Shown in pieces: positions 20,426 through 31,022 of a DNA stretch of 64,000 bases. The stretch's first letter is position 1. Each line of letters opens with the position of its first letter. This DNA comes from Moesziomyces globuligerus (lineage: Eukaryota > Basidiomycota > Ustilaginomycetes > Ustilaginales > Ustilaginaceae), in the NCBI GenBank assembly GCA_030849465.1, contig JARVLF010000014.1, positions 496,001 to 560,000 on the forward strand. Reading direction: 5' to 3'. The notes beneath the pieces are model-generated. The model made no database searches. It had not been told where the DNA came from and worked only from the letters and a program-made list of their open reading frames with translations. A program made the translations under genes and the position numbers.

Positions 20426-23002
20426 CTACGAGTCAGGAGAGTCCGGGTTGATGTGGCGGTGGCACGAGGCGCAGGTAGGCGTGGCCGAAGCGCTGGGCAC
20501 CTTCCGAAACGACGCGGTGAGCGGCACGAGCTCGTCGCGACGAAGAAGCTTGTCAAAGAGCCGGATGCGCTTGTATCCATCCTGCAGAGCTGCGACCCTC
20601 ATCTGGCAGACCCACAAAGATTCCCGAGTCTCGGCACGCCAGAGGTCGTCGTCGACCTCGTCGCTGTCGTCGCTCATCTCGCCCTCGTCACCTTCGCCAC
20701 CGTCGCTGCCCATCGCGCTCGACCGGCCCCACGGGAAATCCTCATCATCAGCGTCGATGTCGCTCGTTGCATAGCTCTCGTCACCTTCGTCACCTTCGTC
20801 GCCCTCGCCACTTTCGCCGCTGTGGATGCTGTCGCCGCTGTAGCTGCCGTCGCTGCCGTCGCTGCTGTGGATGCCCATGCTGTCGTGATCTTCTGCACTT
20901 CCAATCGAGGAGCCGGTTCGGGATGTGGTCGGTTCCGAAACCAGGCCCGAGAGGGCATATGTCCCGATATGACGGTCGTGCTGATAGTCGAGAGTAGTCG
21001 GTGAGCCGGCATACATCGGATCGCTCCGCATCGCCCTGAGGAAATCCAGGACTGTGCCATCGTCTCGACTTTCCCCTGCATCCTCACCGTCGGCCCCCGG
21101 CTCTACCTCGGCCTCGTCCGCGTCGCGGCCTTCACCGACCTCCGACTCCGGCGCGATATCTGACGCGGCGTCATGCGAGTCTTCGTCCTCCGAATCCGTG
21201 TTGTGGGGTAGCGCGAGGGGCAGTGGGATGATGAAGCGCGGACGCGTTCCTCCGCCTCTGGACCTCACCGGGTCCCACTGCCGCGAGGACCGCACATCGT
21301 GAAAATGCAACGGCGCGGCCGAATGCAGGTCGACGCCCGACATGATGCCCGCTGTGAAGATGTAGGGCAGCGTCGGGTGGATGAGCGCCGTGTTGATGAT
21401 GCTCTGACCCCCTCCGAGCACATGCGCGAAGCGGTCGAGCTTGGCCGGCCGCACGATGCGCGCTGCACGCAGGACCGAGCCGCTGCAGTACGCCACCTCT
21501 GACTCGCGGTCCTCCCCGTCTAAATCCGGATCGCTATCGCTATCGCTGTCGCTGTCGCTGGCGTCCCGAGCTTGGTGTGAGTCCTCCTTGCCGTCTGCGG
21601 CTCGCGATGCGGTTGCCGAAGAGGCGGAGCCAGGTGCGAGCGCTGGCGTGCGCTGGACGTTGAGCTGATGTGTCTCGTTGAGCCAGTCTGCGCGGCTGAT
21701 GAACTCGCGTCGGTGCTTGAGCTCGTCGACGGAGGGGATGTGGAAGACGTAGGCGCGGAAGTCGTCGCTGCCGATGGCGTAGTGCAGCCGTCCGGTCTGG
21801 GTTTCGAGGCCAAAGGAGCCGTGCTTGACGGTGCAGCACGAGGAGAGCTTCTTGGGTGCGGTGTAGTTGCCCGACTTCATGCCCGCCGCCTCCCACTGGG
21901 GCGCACTGACGTGGTCCGGAACGACGGACGATTGGAGCGTGGCGAGCGGATCTGGATCGTTGATCGCATAGATGGTCGGGTGGTATCTCGAGACGCTCGA
22001 GGCGAGGAATCGGCCTTGAGGGTCGAAGCAGATGCTGTTGGTCTCTGCTGCGGCGGCGATGAGACCTCTGGTGCGCGAATTCTGCATGAGCGAGGTGTGG
22101 TAGCTGACCACCGCGTCTTTGCTCGAGAGCGGTCGATTGGGGTCGGATGCAAAGCACTGGCGCACGTCATAGAGCCGCGTGCTGCCGGTGATGCGTCCGC
22201 ATGTGGCCGCAGCGAAGGTGTTGCCATCCGATTCGTTTGGATTCCACTGGACGGACGAGAAGCCGGCGATGGCATCGGAACGAGCGTGCGCAACGGCCTC
22301 GTGAGGAAGGCGAATGTCGACGAGATGGAGATTGCCGCCGTCGTCGCAGCTCAGCAGAAGGTTTGGATTGGTGGGATGCGCTGAGATCTCGGGTACTGAG
22401 TCGTCGTGTCCGCCGATCGAGGCTGAGTTGAGCGGCGGTCGCGGCTCGGGCCCTGTGCGGTGCATGGGTCGGAGGGGCAGGATGGAGTGCTGCACGTCGT
22501 AGTGGAGGATCTGACTGTCGTTACCCGTGGAGAAGAGATACTTGTTCTGAGCACTCCATGAGATCGAGAAGATGTTGGAGTGATGACCATGCAGGCTGAC
22601 GATGGGCGTGGTGTGTGCATCGTTGCCGATATCGAGAAAGAGGTCGCGGAGGTGAATCGTGCAGTCGTCGCCTCCGCTAGCGAGCCAGCGACCTTGTCCA
22701 CGCGAAATCGCGAGCGCATTGACGCATGACATGTGCCCGCTGAGCGATTTCCGGATACGGAACTGCGTCTTGTTCGTCAGGGACTGGATCGAGGCGCGAC
22801 GGTATGCGACCGCCTGGCCGAGTGTATGCGAGGACCCAGCCAAGGGATGGCGGGGCGCAACGTGCGTATCGTCGGAGAGCCTTGAGCGCAGGGAGGATGG
22901 TGTTGCGAGCTCGGCAGAGTCTGAGTGTCCATAACAGGGATACTCATCGTTGTCACTTGCGATGGGACTGGCGCTCAGCATGCGCTTCCGCTTGGTGGCC
23001 AT
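20426..23002 (-). CDS. WD40 protein, DCAF5/DCAF6-like CUL4 adaptor
   Basis: The 858-residue protein has WD40 repeats from about residue 85 to 370. Characteristic segments are SGHMSCVNALAIS, WLASGGDD, HGHHSNIFSISW and FSTGNDSQILHYDV, which match the start of DCAF5/WDR22-type substrate receptors for the DDB1-CUL4 ubiquitin ligase. A second conserved block near residue 560-590 (GGGQSIINTALIHPTLPYIFTAG) continues the propeller. Acidic, low-complexity inserts separate and follow these blocks: an (SD)n run near residue 490 and Gly-Asp-Glu repeats near 730-760. The C-terminal tail is charged. A DCAF role is inferred from the N-terminal repeats. It diverges from the Zn2Cys6 regulator with a shared 726 bp promoter. 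Confidence 0.75.
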   Translation of the reverse strand: MATKRKRMLSASPIASDNDEYPCYGHSDSAELATPSSLRSRLSDDTHVAPRHPLAGSSHTLGQAVAYRRASIQSLTNKTQFRIRKSLSGHMSCVNALAISRGQGRWLASGGDDCTIHLRDLFLDIGNDAHTTPIVSLHGHHSNIFSISWSAQNKYLFSTGNDSQILHYDVQHSILPLRPMHRTGPEPRPPLNSASIGGHDDSVPEISAHPTNPNLLLSCDDGGNLHLVDIRLPHEAVAHARSDAIAGFSSVQWNPNESDGNTFAAATCGRITGSTRLYDVRQCFASDPNRPLSSKDAVVSYHTSLMQNSRTRGLIAAAAETNSICFDPQGRFLASSVSRYHPTIYAINDPDPLATLQSSVVPDHVSAPQWEAAGMKSGNYTAPKKLSSCCTVKHGSFGLETQTGRLHYAIGSDDFRAYVFHIPSVDELKHRREFISRADWLNETHQLNVQRTPALAPGSASSATASRAADGKEDSHQARDASDSDSDSDSDPDLDGEDRESEVAYCSGSVLRAARIVRPAKLDRFAHVLGGGQSIINTALIHPTLPYIFTAGIMSGVDLHSAAPLHFHDVRSSRQWDPVRSRGGGTRPRFIIPLPLALPHNTDSEDEDSHDAASDIAPESEVGEGRDADEAEVEPGADGEDAGESRDDGTVLDFLRAMRSDPMYAGSPTTLDYQHDRHIGTYALSGLVSEPTTSRTGSSIGSAEDHDSMGIHSSDGSDGSYSGDSIHSGESGEGDEGDEGDESYATSDIDADDEDFPWGRSSAMGSDGGEGDEGEMSDDSDEVDDDLWRAETRESLWVCQMRVAALQDGYKRIRLFDKLLRRDELVPLTASFRKVPSASATPTCASCHRHINPDSPDS

Positions 23003-23728
23003 GATGGCGTCGGAGCTGACAGACTGGATTGCGAGCTTGCCAGAACCAACACAAGGATCTCGTCAATCCATCACTTGACCGCAGTGAGGACGATGCTGAC
23101 AGGCACTCGCGGGTTGCATCTGCGAGTCCGCTTCTGGGATGGCCGTCGTTTCGGCCAGAATGGTGACGACAAAGAGGTTGGTCGAGACGATGAGGGTCGT
23201 GGCACATCCTGCGATTTTGGGGGTCGGCACTTCCGGCTCCCGAATTGTGAATCCTCCCTCCGCGGATGCTCGCTCTCAGCTGGCCGAAGCACGACTCAGC
23301 CCGTCAGCCGAAAAGAAGCACGCGCAGCACCGTCTCAGGCACAAATTCCGAGGTGTGGAAAAAAAGAAAAAAAAAAAAAAAGAGGCCGGCTTGGGTCCGA
23401 TCAATGCACCGCTCGCTTCGCATCCATCCGGGCGGTGACTCCGTCTCGAGTCGGTTGGTTGGGCACGTTCGTTGATCCTTCCAACGTCGTAGTCGCCGTC
23501 GCTCTGCCTCATTCACCGAAACGGCTCAGCCGACACGACAATCAAGCGCACCCTGTCGGATCTGCCGGCGTCTCTGTATAGGCACAGGTGCCGTCGTGAA
23601 GCGGAACGGCTGACTCGACGCATCTCGCATTCTGTTTCGAGCGGATAGCGGATCCCGTGCCCATCGGCCTCTCCGTCTCGCCGTCGGCTGAGTTGTGATT
23701 CGTGCTGCGCTGCTCGTGATTGCTCGTC
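23003..23728. other. Divergent promoter with poly-A tract
   Basis: This region drives the WD40 gene leftwards and the zinc-cluster regulator rightwards. An almost pure A run of about 28 bp (23356-23383) sits near its centre. Such tracts exclude nucleosomes in fungi. No gene is seen. Confidence 0.5.
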
Positions 23729-26700
23729 ATGGACCCTCTTTCAGCTGCAGGCGCAGGCGATGCGCGCCACGTCAAGCGCAAACGCTCCGCCTCGCCATCG
23801 AGCTCCACTAGGCGCCCGTCTCAGACGCCGCTGCACAAGCCGTCGCGACCAGCAGCGCATGCGCATCTCCATTCGCAGCATTCCCATTCGCATCTGCACT
23901 CGCATCCATCCGCACGCTCGACGGAGGAGGCCGATCCGTATTCGCGATCGCTTCACGCACGCTCGCGCTCTTCCACGCACTCGCAGCATCACTCTGACTC
24001 GGAGCGAGACGACCGCGACATGGACAACAACACCATCCTCTCCCCGCGCCAGGCACGCTCGCCCTACGCCACCAGCGACCTGCGCGGCTCACCTTCGACA
24101 CATGCCGACACAGCCGCCTCGCCGTCCCTTCGCCCACACTCCCAAGTCCCTTCTCGCCCACAAGCATCGTCGTCTGCCTCGTCGACTGCTACCACCGCCG
24201 CCAACCCCCAATCTCGCTATTTGTCCCAGCACCATCATGGCTCGGCACATCCTTCGACGCACTCGCTGAGCACCTCCTCTGCTCGCCACCAAGACGCTCC
24301 TTCGCCCTCGTCTTCCCACCCTTACCGCCCTCGATCGCCCGCACAGTATCATCCACGATCTGCATCCTCTGCAAATGCGACATACGCTTCGCCTTCCACC
24401 ATCTCCAAACCTCTTCCCACCACAGAGTCATCCCACCTCGCCGAGCTGGAAAGCGACCTCGCCTCCATCACATCCCCCCACCAGCGTGCTTCGTCCAGTG
24501 CAACGCCACAGACGCCCCTCACTTCCGCTCGCAACATGGAATCCCAAGCCGCTTCAAGGAGCGATCAGATGCGCACGTCGGTCTCCGCCGAGCTGTCTGC
24601 CGCCCCCTCATCTCCGGTGGTCAAGAAGGAGCAGTCGACGCCCTCGGACAAGCCCCGGGGTGGCCAGGCGTGTCTCGAGTGCCGCCTGGCAAAGGTGCGC
24701 TGCCTGCCCTCGGACGAGTCGGAGAACTGCCAGCGATGCCACCGATTCAACTTTGAGTGTCTCTTTGTTCAGCACAAGCGCGGCCGCAAGCCCAAGAGCA
24801 AGCTCCAGGGCCGCGACCTCACGCTGCTCGCCGAGGCCGCCTACGCCACCAATGCCAATACGCTGCATCACGACCGCCCCGCAGCCCGCAAGTCTGCGTC
24901 CACATCCAACATCGTCACCTCGGCTCCAGCCTCAGCACCCGCTCCAGCCGAGACCGTCTCTTCCGCGGCGTCGCCGGGCGTGCGCTGGAGCAATGCTCCG
25001 GACGGCTCGTTTCCCGCAGCTCCGTACGCCCGCGACTACGAACGTGGCCGGAGCGCGGCCGCGAAACACGGCATGGACTTCGACCACGAAGCTCGGCGCG
25101 ACGCTTCGCCCGCCTCGACCTACTTTCCGCCCAAGCGATCCTCGTCGGCATACGCGCCGCCGCACAGCGACGCGCGCTCGGCGGCGCTCGACCCCAAGAA
25201 TCTGTTTGGCGTCGACGTGGCGCGCATGACGCAGGCCATGGGCCAGGCCATGCGCTCCTTAGAACGCCGACGCGGCGCACCCTACACGCTGGTGACCAAC
25301 AACGAGATCAACAGCGTCGACGCCAACGGCGACGATGCCAGCAGCGACATGGGCGCCACACCGCCCGCGCCGGGCCTCGCCACGGCGGCGGATACGAATG
25401 CGGTCAACGAGAGTTTCGAGCTCATCGCCGAGCAGCCGCTCACGCTGCGCGTGATGCTCAAGCCCTTCGAGGTGTCGGACCAGCCCGACTGCGAGACGCC
25501 GCGCATCCTGCTCGACGACCGCAACCCACTCGCTTCGCAGCCGACCCAGCCGCAGCTCGACGACCCCATCACCCAGGGCACGCTCTCGGAGCCCGCGGCG
25601 CGCGCGCTCTTCGACCTCTTTATGCTCCACTGCAACGCGTGGAGCGGCGTGTTCGACGCCTCGCTGCACACGCACGACTTTGTGCGCAAGCGCTCCTCGT
25701 TCCTCTACACGGTGCTGCTCTACGTCGGCTCGAGGTACTCGAAGCGGCCGACGGCGCACCATCTGCTCGTGCGCGAGAAGCGCGGCGAGTCGATCGGCGA
25801 GGCGGACTGGAACATCGCCTATGCCGATGCGCTCGGCGAGCGCTCGGCCGAGGCCGCCGACGAGCATGCGCGTCAGATCCGCCGGCGCATCTACGAGCAG
25901 GCGCGCCAGCACGCCGCGCGCGCGTTTGTCGACGGCGACCGCACCGTGCTCTGCTGCCAGGCGTTCTTCATCCTCGCGAGCTGGAAGCCGCTCGACGACG
26001 GGCTGAGCGTCATCCAGGTCGGCTACGCGTTTCGGCTCGCGATGGACATCCAGCTGCACGCCGAGATGCCCAACTGCGTCAAGCCCGACGAGTCGAACCT
26101 CGACGCGGCGGGGCGCCAGCGGTACGAGGCGGTGCAGCGCCGCTTCCGCAACCGCCAGCGCACGTTTCTCATGCTCTTTGTCCAGGACAAGTCGCAGCAG
26201 ATCTCGAACAAGATCACCACACACTCCATCTCGTCGGACAACGTGCTGATCCGGCGGTGCCAGACGTGGTGGCGTCATCCGGGCGCCATCGCCACGGACG
26301 CGTTTGTCTGCGCCTCGGCCGACATCCGTCGCATCCAGGGCAAGTACGTCGAGCTCTACGACCGCATCGAGGCGCTGACCTCGGCGACCTCGGACGGGCC
26401 GAGCATCATGATGCCGGCGTTCCTCTCGGATCTGTTCGAGTGGAATGCGCGCTGGCACGAGGCGCTCGCGCTGCGCGAGGATAGCGACGAGGATGCGCAT
26501 CCGGACGACGCGGCGGCGTACCATCGGCGGTGCCAGCGGCTGTGTCTGCAGCTCTGGAAGGACAATGTCAAGACGTACGTCTCGTCGCTCGTGCTCAAGT
26601 CGAGCCTCAAGCAGGCGGCGCTGCAGGAGCACCAGGAGATCGTGCGTAACCACCACCGCCGCTCCGCAACGCGCGGCACCGAGGACCGCGACTCGGTCTC

Positions 26701-27784
26701 GGGCAAGTCGCATCTCAGCAGCGGGCTCGAGCCGGGCATGGTGAACCTCATGGCGATGCCCGCGTTTTGGCCGTGCGTAGAGGGCGCGAGGGGCGTGCTC
26801 GAGGCCGTGTGCGCATTCCCGCCAGAGCGGCTGCTCTGCGCGCCGGACGCGACCATCATGCAGACGACGCACGCCGCCGTGCTCCTGTGTAGCCTCGCGA
26901 CGGTCAAGTCGCAGCCGCCGCTCGGCACGGGCTATCTGCGCTCCAACATCCAGCTCATCGACCAGACCAGCGCCGCGTTCCGCCGCGCCAGCATCACCGC
27001 GGAGGACACGGTGCTCCACATCGCCATGTACCTCGAGTCGCTCCTCCGGCCCAAGAACGCAGCGCCGCGCCCGAGCGCCGCCGCGCCTGCGCAGCGCGCG
27101 TCGGGCCTCGGCGGCGCACCGCCGGCTGGGGTCGCGGCCGGGGTAGGCGCGGGTGTCAAGGCGGGGCAGGCAGGCGCGCAGGCGGCGTTCAGCAGTGCTG
27201 CGGATAGCCTCGGTGCCGGCGGCGCGGGCAATGCGCCGGCGGGCTCGGCGCCGCTCAACGGTGCGGCGATGAACGCGTCTGGGCTGGGTAACTTTGCGCA
27301 GTTCACCAACTTTACGCTGCTCTCGAACAACACCGACATGTTCTACTCGGGCGCAGCGAGCAGCAACAGCCACGCGGTGGGTGCGGGCGCGGGCGCACCG
27401 CGCTGGCTCGGCGGCGGATCGGGCCAGGAGAATCCGCTCTTGTTCAACGGCGGTGGAAGCTTCGACCGCGAGGGGCTGGATGCGATTGCGTCGGCAGCCG
27501 CGGCCGCGGGCGCGGGGGCGGGGACGAACCTCGATGCGGGCGGTGCGACGGCGATGGACATGAACACGGTCAGTTGGTCGTCGGCGATCAACGCGAGTGG
27601 CACGCCCGCGCATAGCGCCGCGGTGGCGGCGCCGTGGAACAGCCTCATGTTCAACGCCGGTTCGGGGTTGACCGACTACGCGACCAACACTGCGACCACC
27701 AATGGCGGGGTGTTTGCCGCGCCCAACTCGCGCGAGCAGGCCGACGAGACGCTACGCATGCTACTGCGCTTTCTGGATGGCTAG
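23729..27784 (+). CDS. Zn2Cys6 fungal transcription factor, 1351 aa
   Basis: The binuclear zinc cluster lies at residues 315-344 with C-x2-C-x6-C-x8-C-x2-C-x6-C (ACLECRLAKVRC ... CQRC ... FEC), followed by a basic linker KRGRKPKSK. About 310 residues of Ser/His/Pro-rich disordered sequence precede it, with a His-rich stretch near residues 45-65. A fungal-specific transcription factor domain occupies roughly 600-1050, with the hydrophobic helical pattern typical of the middle homology region (for example FDLFMLHCNAW and AFFILASWKPL). The C-terminus from about 1110 is Ala/Gly/Asn-rich. The ATG at 23729 is the first in-frame one. Target genes are unknown. The adjacent aldehyde dehydrogenase is convergent, so a regulatory link is possible but not shown. 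Confidence 0.88.
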   Translation: MDPLSAAGAGDARHVKRKRSASPSSSTRRPSQTPLHKPSRPAAHAHLHSQHSHSHLHSHPSARSTEEADPYSRSLHARSRSSTHSQHHSDSERDDRDMDNNTILSPRQARSPYATSDLRGSPSTHADTAASPSLRPHSQVPSRPQASSSASSTATTAANPQSRYLSQHHHGSAHPSTHSLSTSSARHQDAPSPSSSHPYRPRSPAQYHPRSASSANATYASPSTISKPLPTTESSHLAELESDLASITSPHQRASSSATPQTPLTSARNMESQAASRSDQMRTSVSAELSAAPSSPVVKKEQSTPSDKPRGGQACLECRLAKVRCLPSDESENCQRCHRFNFECLFVQHKRGRKPKSKLQGRDLTLLAEAAYATNANTLHHDRPAARKSASTSNIVTSAPASAPAPAETVSSAASPGVRWSNAPDGSFPAAPYARDYERGRSAAAKHGMDFDHEARRDASPASTYFPPKRSSSAYAPPHSDARSAALDPKNLFGVDVARMTQAMGQAMRSLERRRGAPYTLVTNNEINSVDANGDDASSDMGATPPAPGLATAADTNAVNESFELIAEQPLTLRVMLKPFEVSDQPDCETPRILLDDRNPLASQPTQPQLDDPITQGTLSEPAARALFDLFMLHCNAWSGVFDASLHTHDFVRKRSSFLYTVLLYVGSRYSKRPTAHHLLVREKRGESIGEADWNIAYADALGERSAEAADEHARQIRRRIYEQARQHAARAFVDGDRTVLCCQAFFILASWKPLDDGLSVIQVGYAFRLAMDIQLHAEMPNCVKPDESNLDAAGRQRYEAVQRRFRNRQRTFLMLFVQDKSQQISNKITTHSISSDNVLIRRCQTWWRHPGAIATDAFVCASADIRRIQGKYVELYDRIEALTSATSDGPSIMMPAFLSDLFEWNARWHEALALREDSDEDAHPDDAAAYHRRCQRLCLQLWKDNVKTYVSSLVLKSSLKQAALQEHQEIVRNHHRRSATRGTEDRDSVSGKSHLSSGLEPGMVNLMAMPAFWPCVEGARGVLEAVCAFPPERLLCAPDATIMQTTHAAVLLCSLATVKSQPPLGTGYLRSNIQLIDQTSAAFRRASITAEDTVLHIAMYLESLLRPKNAAPRPSAAAPAQRASGLGGAPPAGVAAGVGAGVKAGQAGAQAAFSSAADSLGAGGAGNAPAGSAPLNGAAMNASGLGNFAQFTNFTLLSNNTDMFYSGAASSNSHAVGAGAGAPRWLGGGSGQENPLLFNGGGSFDREGLDAIASAAAAAGAGAGTNLDAGGATAMDMNTVSWSSAINASGTPAHSAAVAAPWNSLMFNAGSGLTDYATNTATTNGGVFAAPNSREQADETLRMLLRFLDG

Positions 27785-27826
27785 ACCAAGCTCTGATTTA
27801 TTCATCTGTGCAAGTGCAACTGAGAC

Positions 27827-29371
27827 TTAGACAAAGTGGAAGGGGGTGGGGTTGCCTTGTTGGATTGTGATGCCTTTGGAGTGGGTGAATTCGCGGATGC
27901 CTTCTGTGCCGTTGAAGCGGCCGTAGCCCGAGTGTTTGGAGCCTCCGTGGGGCATGGCAGGGTCGTCGTGGATGGGTTGGGAGTTGATGTGGATTTGGCC
28001 CGAGTCGATGCGGTCTGCGAGGGTGAGGCCGCGCATCTGGTCGCGCGTGTAGATGCTTGCCGCCAAACCATAGTCTGGGGTGTTTGCGATTTGGACGGCT
28101 TGGTCTTCCGAGTCAAAGGTGATGAGTGACAAGACAGGACCAAAGGTTTCTTGGGTGTAGATGTGCATGTTCTCCTTGACGGGGGCGAGGATGATGGGTT
28201 GAACCAAGGCACCATCGAAACCAGCTTCACCCACTACCACCTCTGCGCCCTTGTCGATCGCATCCTGGTACAGCACCTGTAACCTCTCTGCAGATGCACG
28301 GTTGAAGAGCGATCTCAGCGCATGCTTGTCCTCCATCCCCTGCGCCAGTTTGGCAGTGAACACCTCGCGGTTCTGGCTAAACATGGTCTGTAGCGTCTGC
28401 TGAAGCTGCGAAGCGATGGAGCGGTGGACGAGGATGTTGTTGACAGCCATGCAGATCTGGTTCGAATTGAGATAGCCACCAAACAGGATGCCGTTGGCGG
28501 CGAGTTCGAGATCAGCATCCTCGAGCACGATCAGAGGCGCTTTGCCGCCGAGTTCGAGCACGACCGGTTTGAGGTGCTTGGCGGCGGTGGTGGCGATGAT
28601 GCGTCCGACGCGGGTGGAGCCTGTGAAGTTGATCTTGCGCACGCGCGGATGGGCGATGAGGGCCTCTGTCACCTCTGCCGCATGAGCCGGATCGACATGA
28701 ACCACATTCAGCACGCCCTTGGGTAGACCTGCATCGATGAGGATCTGGGCGACGGACAGATGGACGCGCGGAGCGAATTCGGAGGTCTTGAGCACCGCGG
28801 TATTGCCAGCTGCAATCGCATACAGCACCGAACGAAGCCCGAGCACAAAGGGTGCGTTCCAGGGCGCAATGGCGAGCACAACACCAAACGGTTCGCGACG
28901 AACGATCTTGATCGCACCGTCATCACCGGGAGCAAGGATCTCGGACTTGAGTGCCGGCGCCATGGATTCGGCGGCGGAAGCGAGATGACCCGTGGCGAGG
29001 ACTCCGAGTTCGAAGCCGGCGAGACCGCGCGAGACGACGGTCTCCTGCATCGTGTTGAGCGCGTACTGCGGGATGCGTTCGGTCAGCAGAGCAGCCGCCT
29101 TGAGGATGATCTCGCGTCGGCGCGAGACGGGCGTCGCCTTCCACGCGGGGAACGCCGCGGCGGCCGAGTCGACCGCGTGCTCGGCCTCGGCGGGCGAGAC
29201 GGCGTGGACGCGGTGGAGGACATCGCGCTCGGCGTGCGCAGGCTGGTCCGTGCGGTAGACCGCGTACGTGTGCGAGGGCCTGAACGGCGCATTGTCCACG
29301 ATGCACGGCAGCGCATCGCCCGAGATAAAGTCGACCGCAGCAGCGGAAGATGCAGTGGGTGCGGACGTCAT
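27827..29371 (-). CDS. Aldehyde dehydrogenase (NAD(P)+), vanillin/salicylaldehyde dehydrogenase-like
   Basis: The 514-residue product is a complete class 3 ALDH-superfamily enzyme of about 50 kDa subunits. Visible motifs: PWNAPF in the N-terminal Rossmann part, FTGSTRVGR in the cofactor site, ELGGKAP with catalytic Glu273, and the nucleophile Cys307 in NQICMAV. Glu and Cys are 34 residues apart, as in active enzymes. The C-terminus (THSKGITIQ) resembles aromatic aldehyde dehydrogenases. It oxidises an aldehyde to a carboxylic acid in the cytosol. A TATAAA element at 29462-29467 on the minus strand and a CT-rich leader precede the ATG. Its stop codon is only 42 bp from that of the zinc-cluster regulator, so 3' UTRs probably overlap. 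Confidence 0.9.
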   Translation of the reverse strand: MTSAPTASSAAAVDFISGDALPCIVDNAPFRPSHTYAVYRTDQPAHAERDVLHRVHAVSPAEAEHAVDSAAAAFPAWKATPVSRRREIILKAAALLTERIPQYALNTMQETVVSRGLAGFELGVLATGHLASAAESMAPALKSEILAPGDDGAIKIVRREPFGVVLAIAPWNAPFVLGLRSVLYAIAAGNTAVLKTSEFAPRVHLSVAQILIDAGLPKGVLNVVHVDPAHAAEVTEALIAHPRVRKINFTGSTRVGRIIATTAAKHLKPVVLELGGKAPLIVLEDADLELAANGILFGGYLNSNQICMAVNNILVHRSIASQLQQTLQTMFSQNREVFTAKLAQGMEDKHALRSLFNRASAERLQVLYQDAIDKGAEVVVGEAGFDGALVQPIILAPVKENMHIYTQETFGPVLSLITFDSEDQAVQIANTPDYGLAASIYTRDQMRGLTLADRIDSGQIHINSQPIHDDPAMPHGGSKHSGYGRFNGTEGIREFTHSKGITIQQGNPTPFHFV

Positions 29372-29461
29372 GGCACAAGTCAAGGTAGCGGGGTAGAGCA
29401 GCGGGAGTGGGGGAGGGGGATGGAGAGGGGGGGATAAGGGTGAGGCAAGGATGACAGCCCG

Positions 29462-29467
29462 TTTATA
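29462..29467 (-). promoter_or_regulatory. TATA box of aldehyde dehydrogenase
   Basis: TATAAA on the minus strand, 91 bp upstream of the ATG, followed by a CT-rich transcribed leader on the coding strand. Confidence 0.6.
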
Positions 29468-30258
29468 CCGAGATCGCGGGTGCGCGCGTGCGGCGGGCAA
29501 ACAAAAGGGCGCACACACCAAGCACCCTCGCAGCCAAGCGCACGTCTCGACTCGAAAGCTTACCACTACTCCACATGGGCTCCGCAGCGGCTGTTGCACC
29601 TGCGAAGCCGCCACTTGGCCATCACGTTGTACAGCCACTGCCTCTCTGCCATCTGCCCGCGCTGCATCTCATCTCATTGCGCTTGTTGACGGTTGCCTGG
29701 AGGCGGATGGGACCGAGAGCTCGGTGCGGCAATCTAAGTTGCAAGCGTCGACGCACAGTTGCCGCGTCGCTTCTCACTTGCGATATGTGATTATCGCCTT
29801 GCCGCTAATTCCGACCAGTCTGGCACCATCGGCACTCTGCACCCTCGCCGCGGCCGCGCAACCCTCGCGTTTCACGTCCGGAGCCTGCGCTGCACAGAGC
29901 ACTGGCGAGGCTGTTGGAGGTGGCAGGGGCGAGGCTGGCTGTCGACTTGTGCGATGCAAGCCACGCGCGGTGCGAGATGAATCCGCCATGCGTCCACTCG
30001 AAGGAGCCTTGGATCTGTAGGCCTAACATTTAGACATGCAAATGCACGTGATGCGGAGCGACACGCCATACCGGCCGGATAGCGAGCGAGCGAGGCGTGC
30101 GGATCAAGTGTTACTTTTTCAGCCGGCTCGAGAGCTGGGCGCGCAGCCGCGATGCATAGTGCACGAGTGTTGATCTCGAGGGCGGGGGTCTTTGCTGGCC
30201 ACCATGCGCTTGTGGATTGGCTCGACTCGGCTACGCGCTGCTCTAACGATCATCCACG
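29468..30258. other. Divergent promoter, aldehyde dehydrogenase and MAD2
   Basis: About 790 bp between the ALDH TATA box and the MAD2 start codon. It is GC-rich with no recognised gene or repeat. Confidence 0.5.
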
Positions 30259-30915
30259 ATGGCTACGGCGCAGGCGACGGCTGCGACACGCACGCACCTT
30301 ACGCTCAAGGGGTCGACGGCGTTGGTGCACGAGTTTTTCAACTACTCGGTGCAGTCGATCCTGTACCAGCGCAACATCTATCCCTCGGACGACTTCAAGA
30401 CGGTCAAAAAGTACGGTCTGCAGATGCTCGTCACCACCGATGATGGACTGGCCGAGTATCTGGATACTGCCATGGCGCAACTTAAGCTCTGGTTGGAGCG
30501 CGGAGATGTGACGAGGTTGGTGGTGGTGATTGTGGAAAAGGATTCGGGAGAGACTAGAGAACGTTGGCAATTCGACGTCCAGGTCATCAACCCCCCCTCC
30601 CCAACACCCAATCAAGAGGAAAACGCAACAGCAGGGGTCAAGAAAACAGACGCTCAGGTTCGTGCCGAAATCGCTGCCATCATCAAACAAATCACCGCAA
30701 GTTGCACCTTCCTACCCGTTCTCGACGAACCTTGCGCTTTCCAAATCCTAGCCTACACAAACAAAGACACCCAAGCTCCCGCAGAGTGGATCGACTCTGA
30801 CGCCCGCTTGATAGCAGAAGGCCAAGCAGAACAAGTCCGCCTCCGCAGCTTCTCCACCCACGTACACCGCGTAGACGCAATGGTCGCCTACCGCAGAGAA
30901 GAAGACGACGACTAA
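30259..30915 (+). CDS. MAD2: Mitotic spindle checkpoint protein Mad2 (HORMA domain)
   Basis: The single exon encodes 218 residues, close to the usual 200-210. The HORMA domain fills the protein: LVHEFFNYSVQSILYQRNIYP at the start, then DVTRLVVVIVEKDSGETRERWQFDV, and the C-terminal safety-belt region ending VDAMVAYR. Mad2 binds Mad1 and Cdc20 at unattached kinetochores to delay anaphase. A linker of about 25 residues between the two halves (PTPNQEENATAGV) is slightly longer than in yeast. The gene is convergent with the RING gene, with 107 bp including a C-rich tract between stops. Confidence 0.92.
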   Translation: MATAQATAATRTHLTLKGSTALVHEFFNYSVQSILYQRNIYPSDDFKTVKKYGLQMLVTTDDGLAEYLDTAMAQLKLWLERGDVTRLVVVIVEKDSGETRERWQFDVQVINPPSPTPNQEENATAGVKKTDAQVRAEIAAIIKQITASCTFLPVLDEPCAFQILAYTNKDTQAPAEWIDSDARLIAEGQAEQVRLRSFSTHVHRVDAMVAYRREEDDD

Positions 30916-31022
30916 ACCCCAACCCCCCCCCCCCCTCATCCCCCCCGAATATCACACCCGAATCCCCCCACAAACAGTCTGCACCATCCGAATCCATTGC
31001 AGTGTGCACCAGAACAAGGAAT

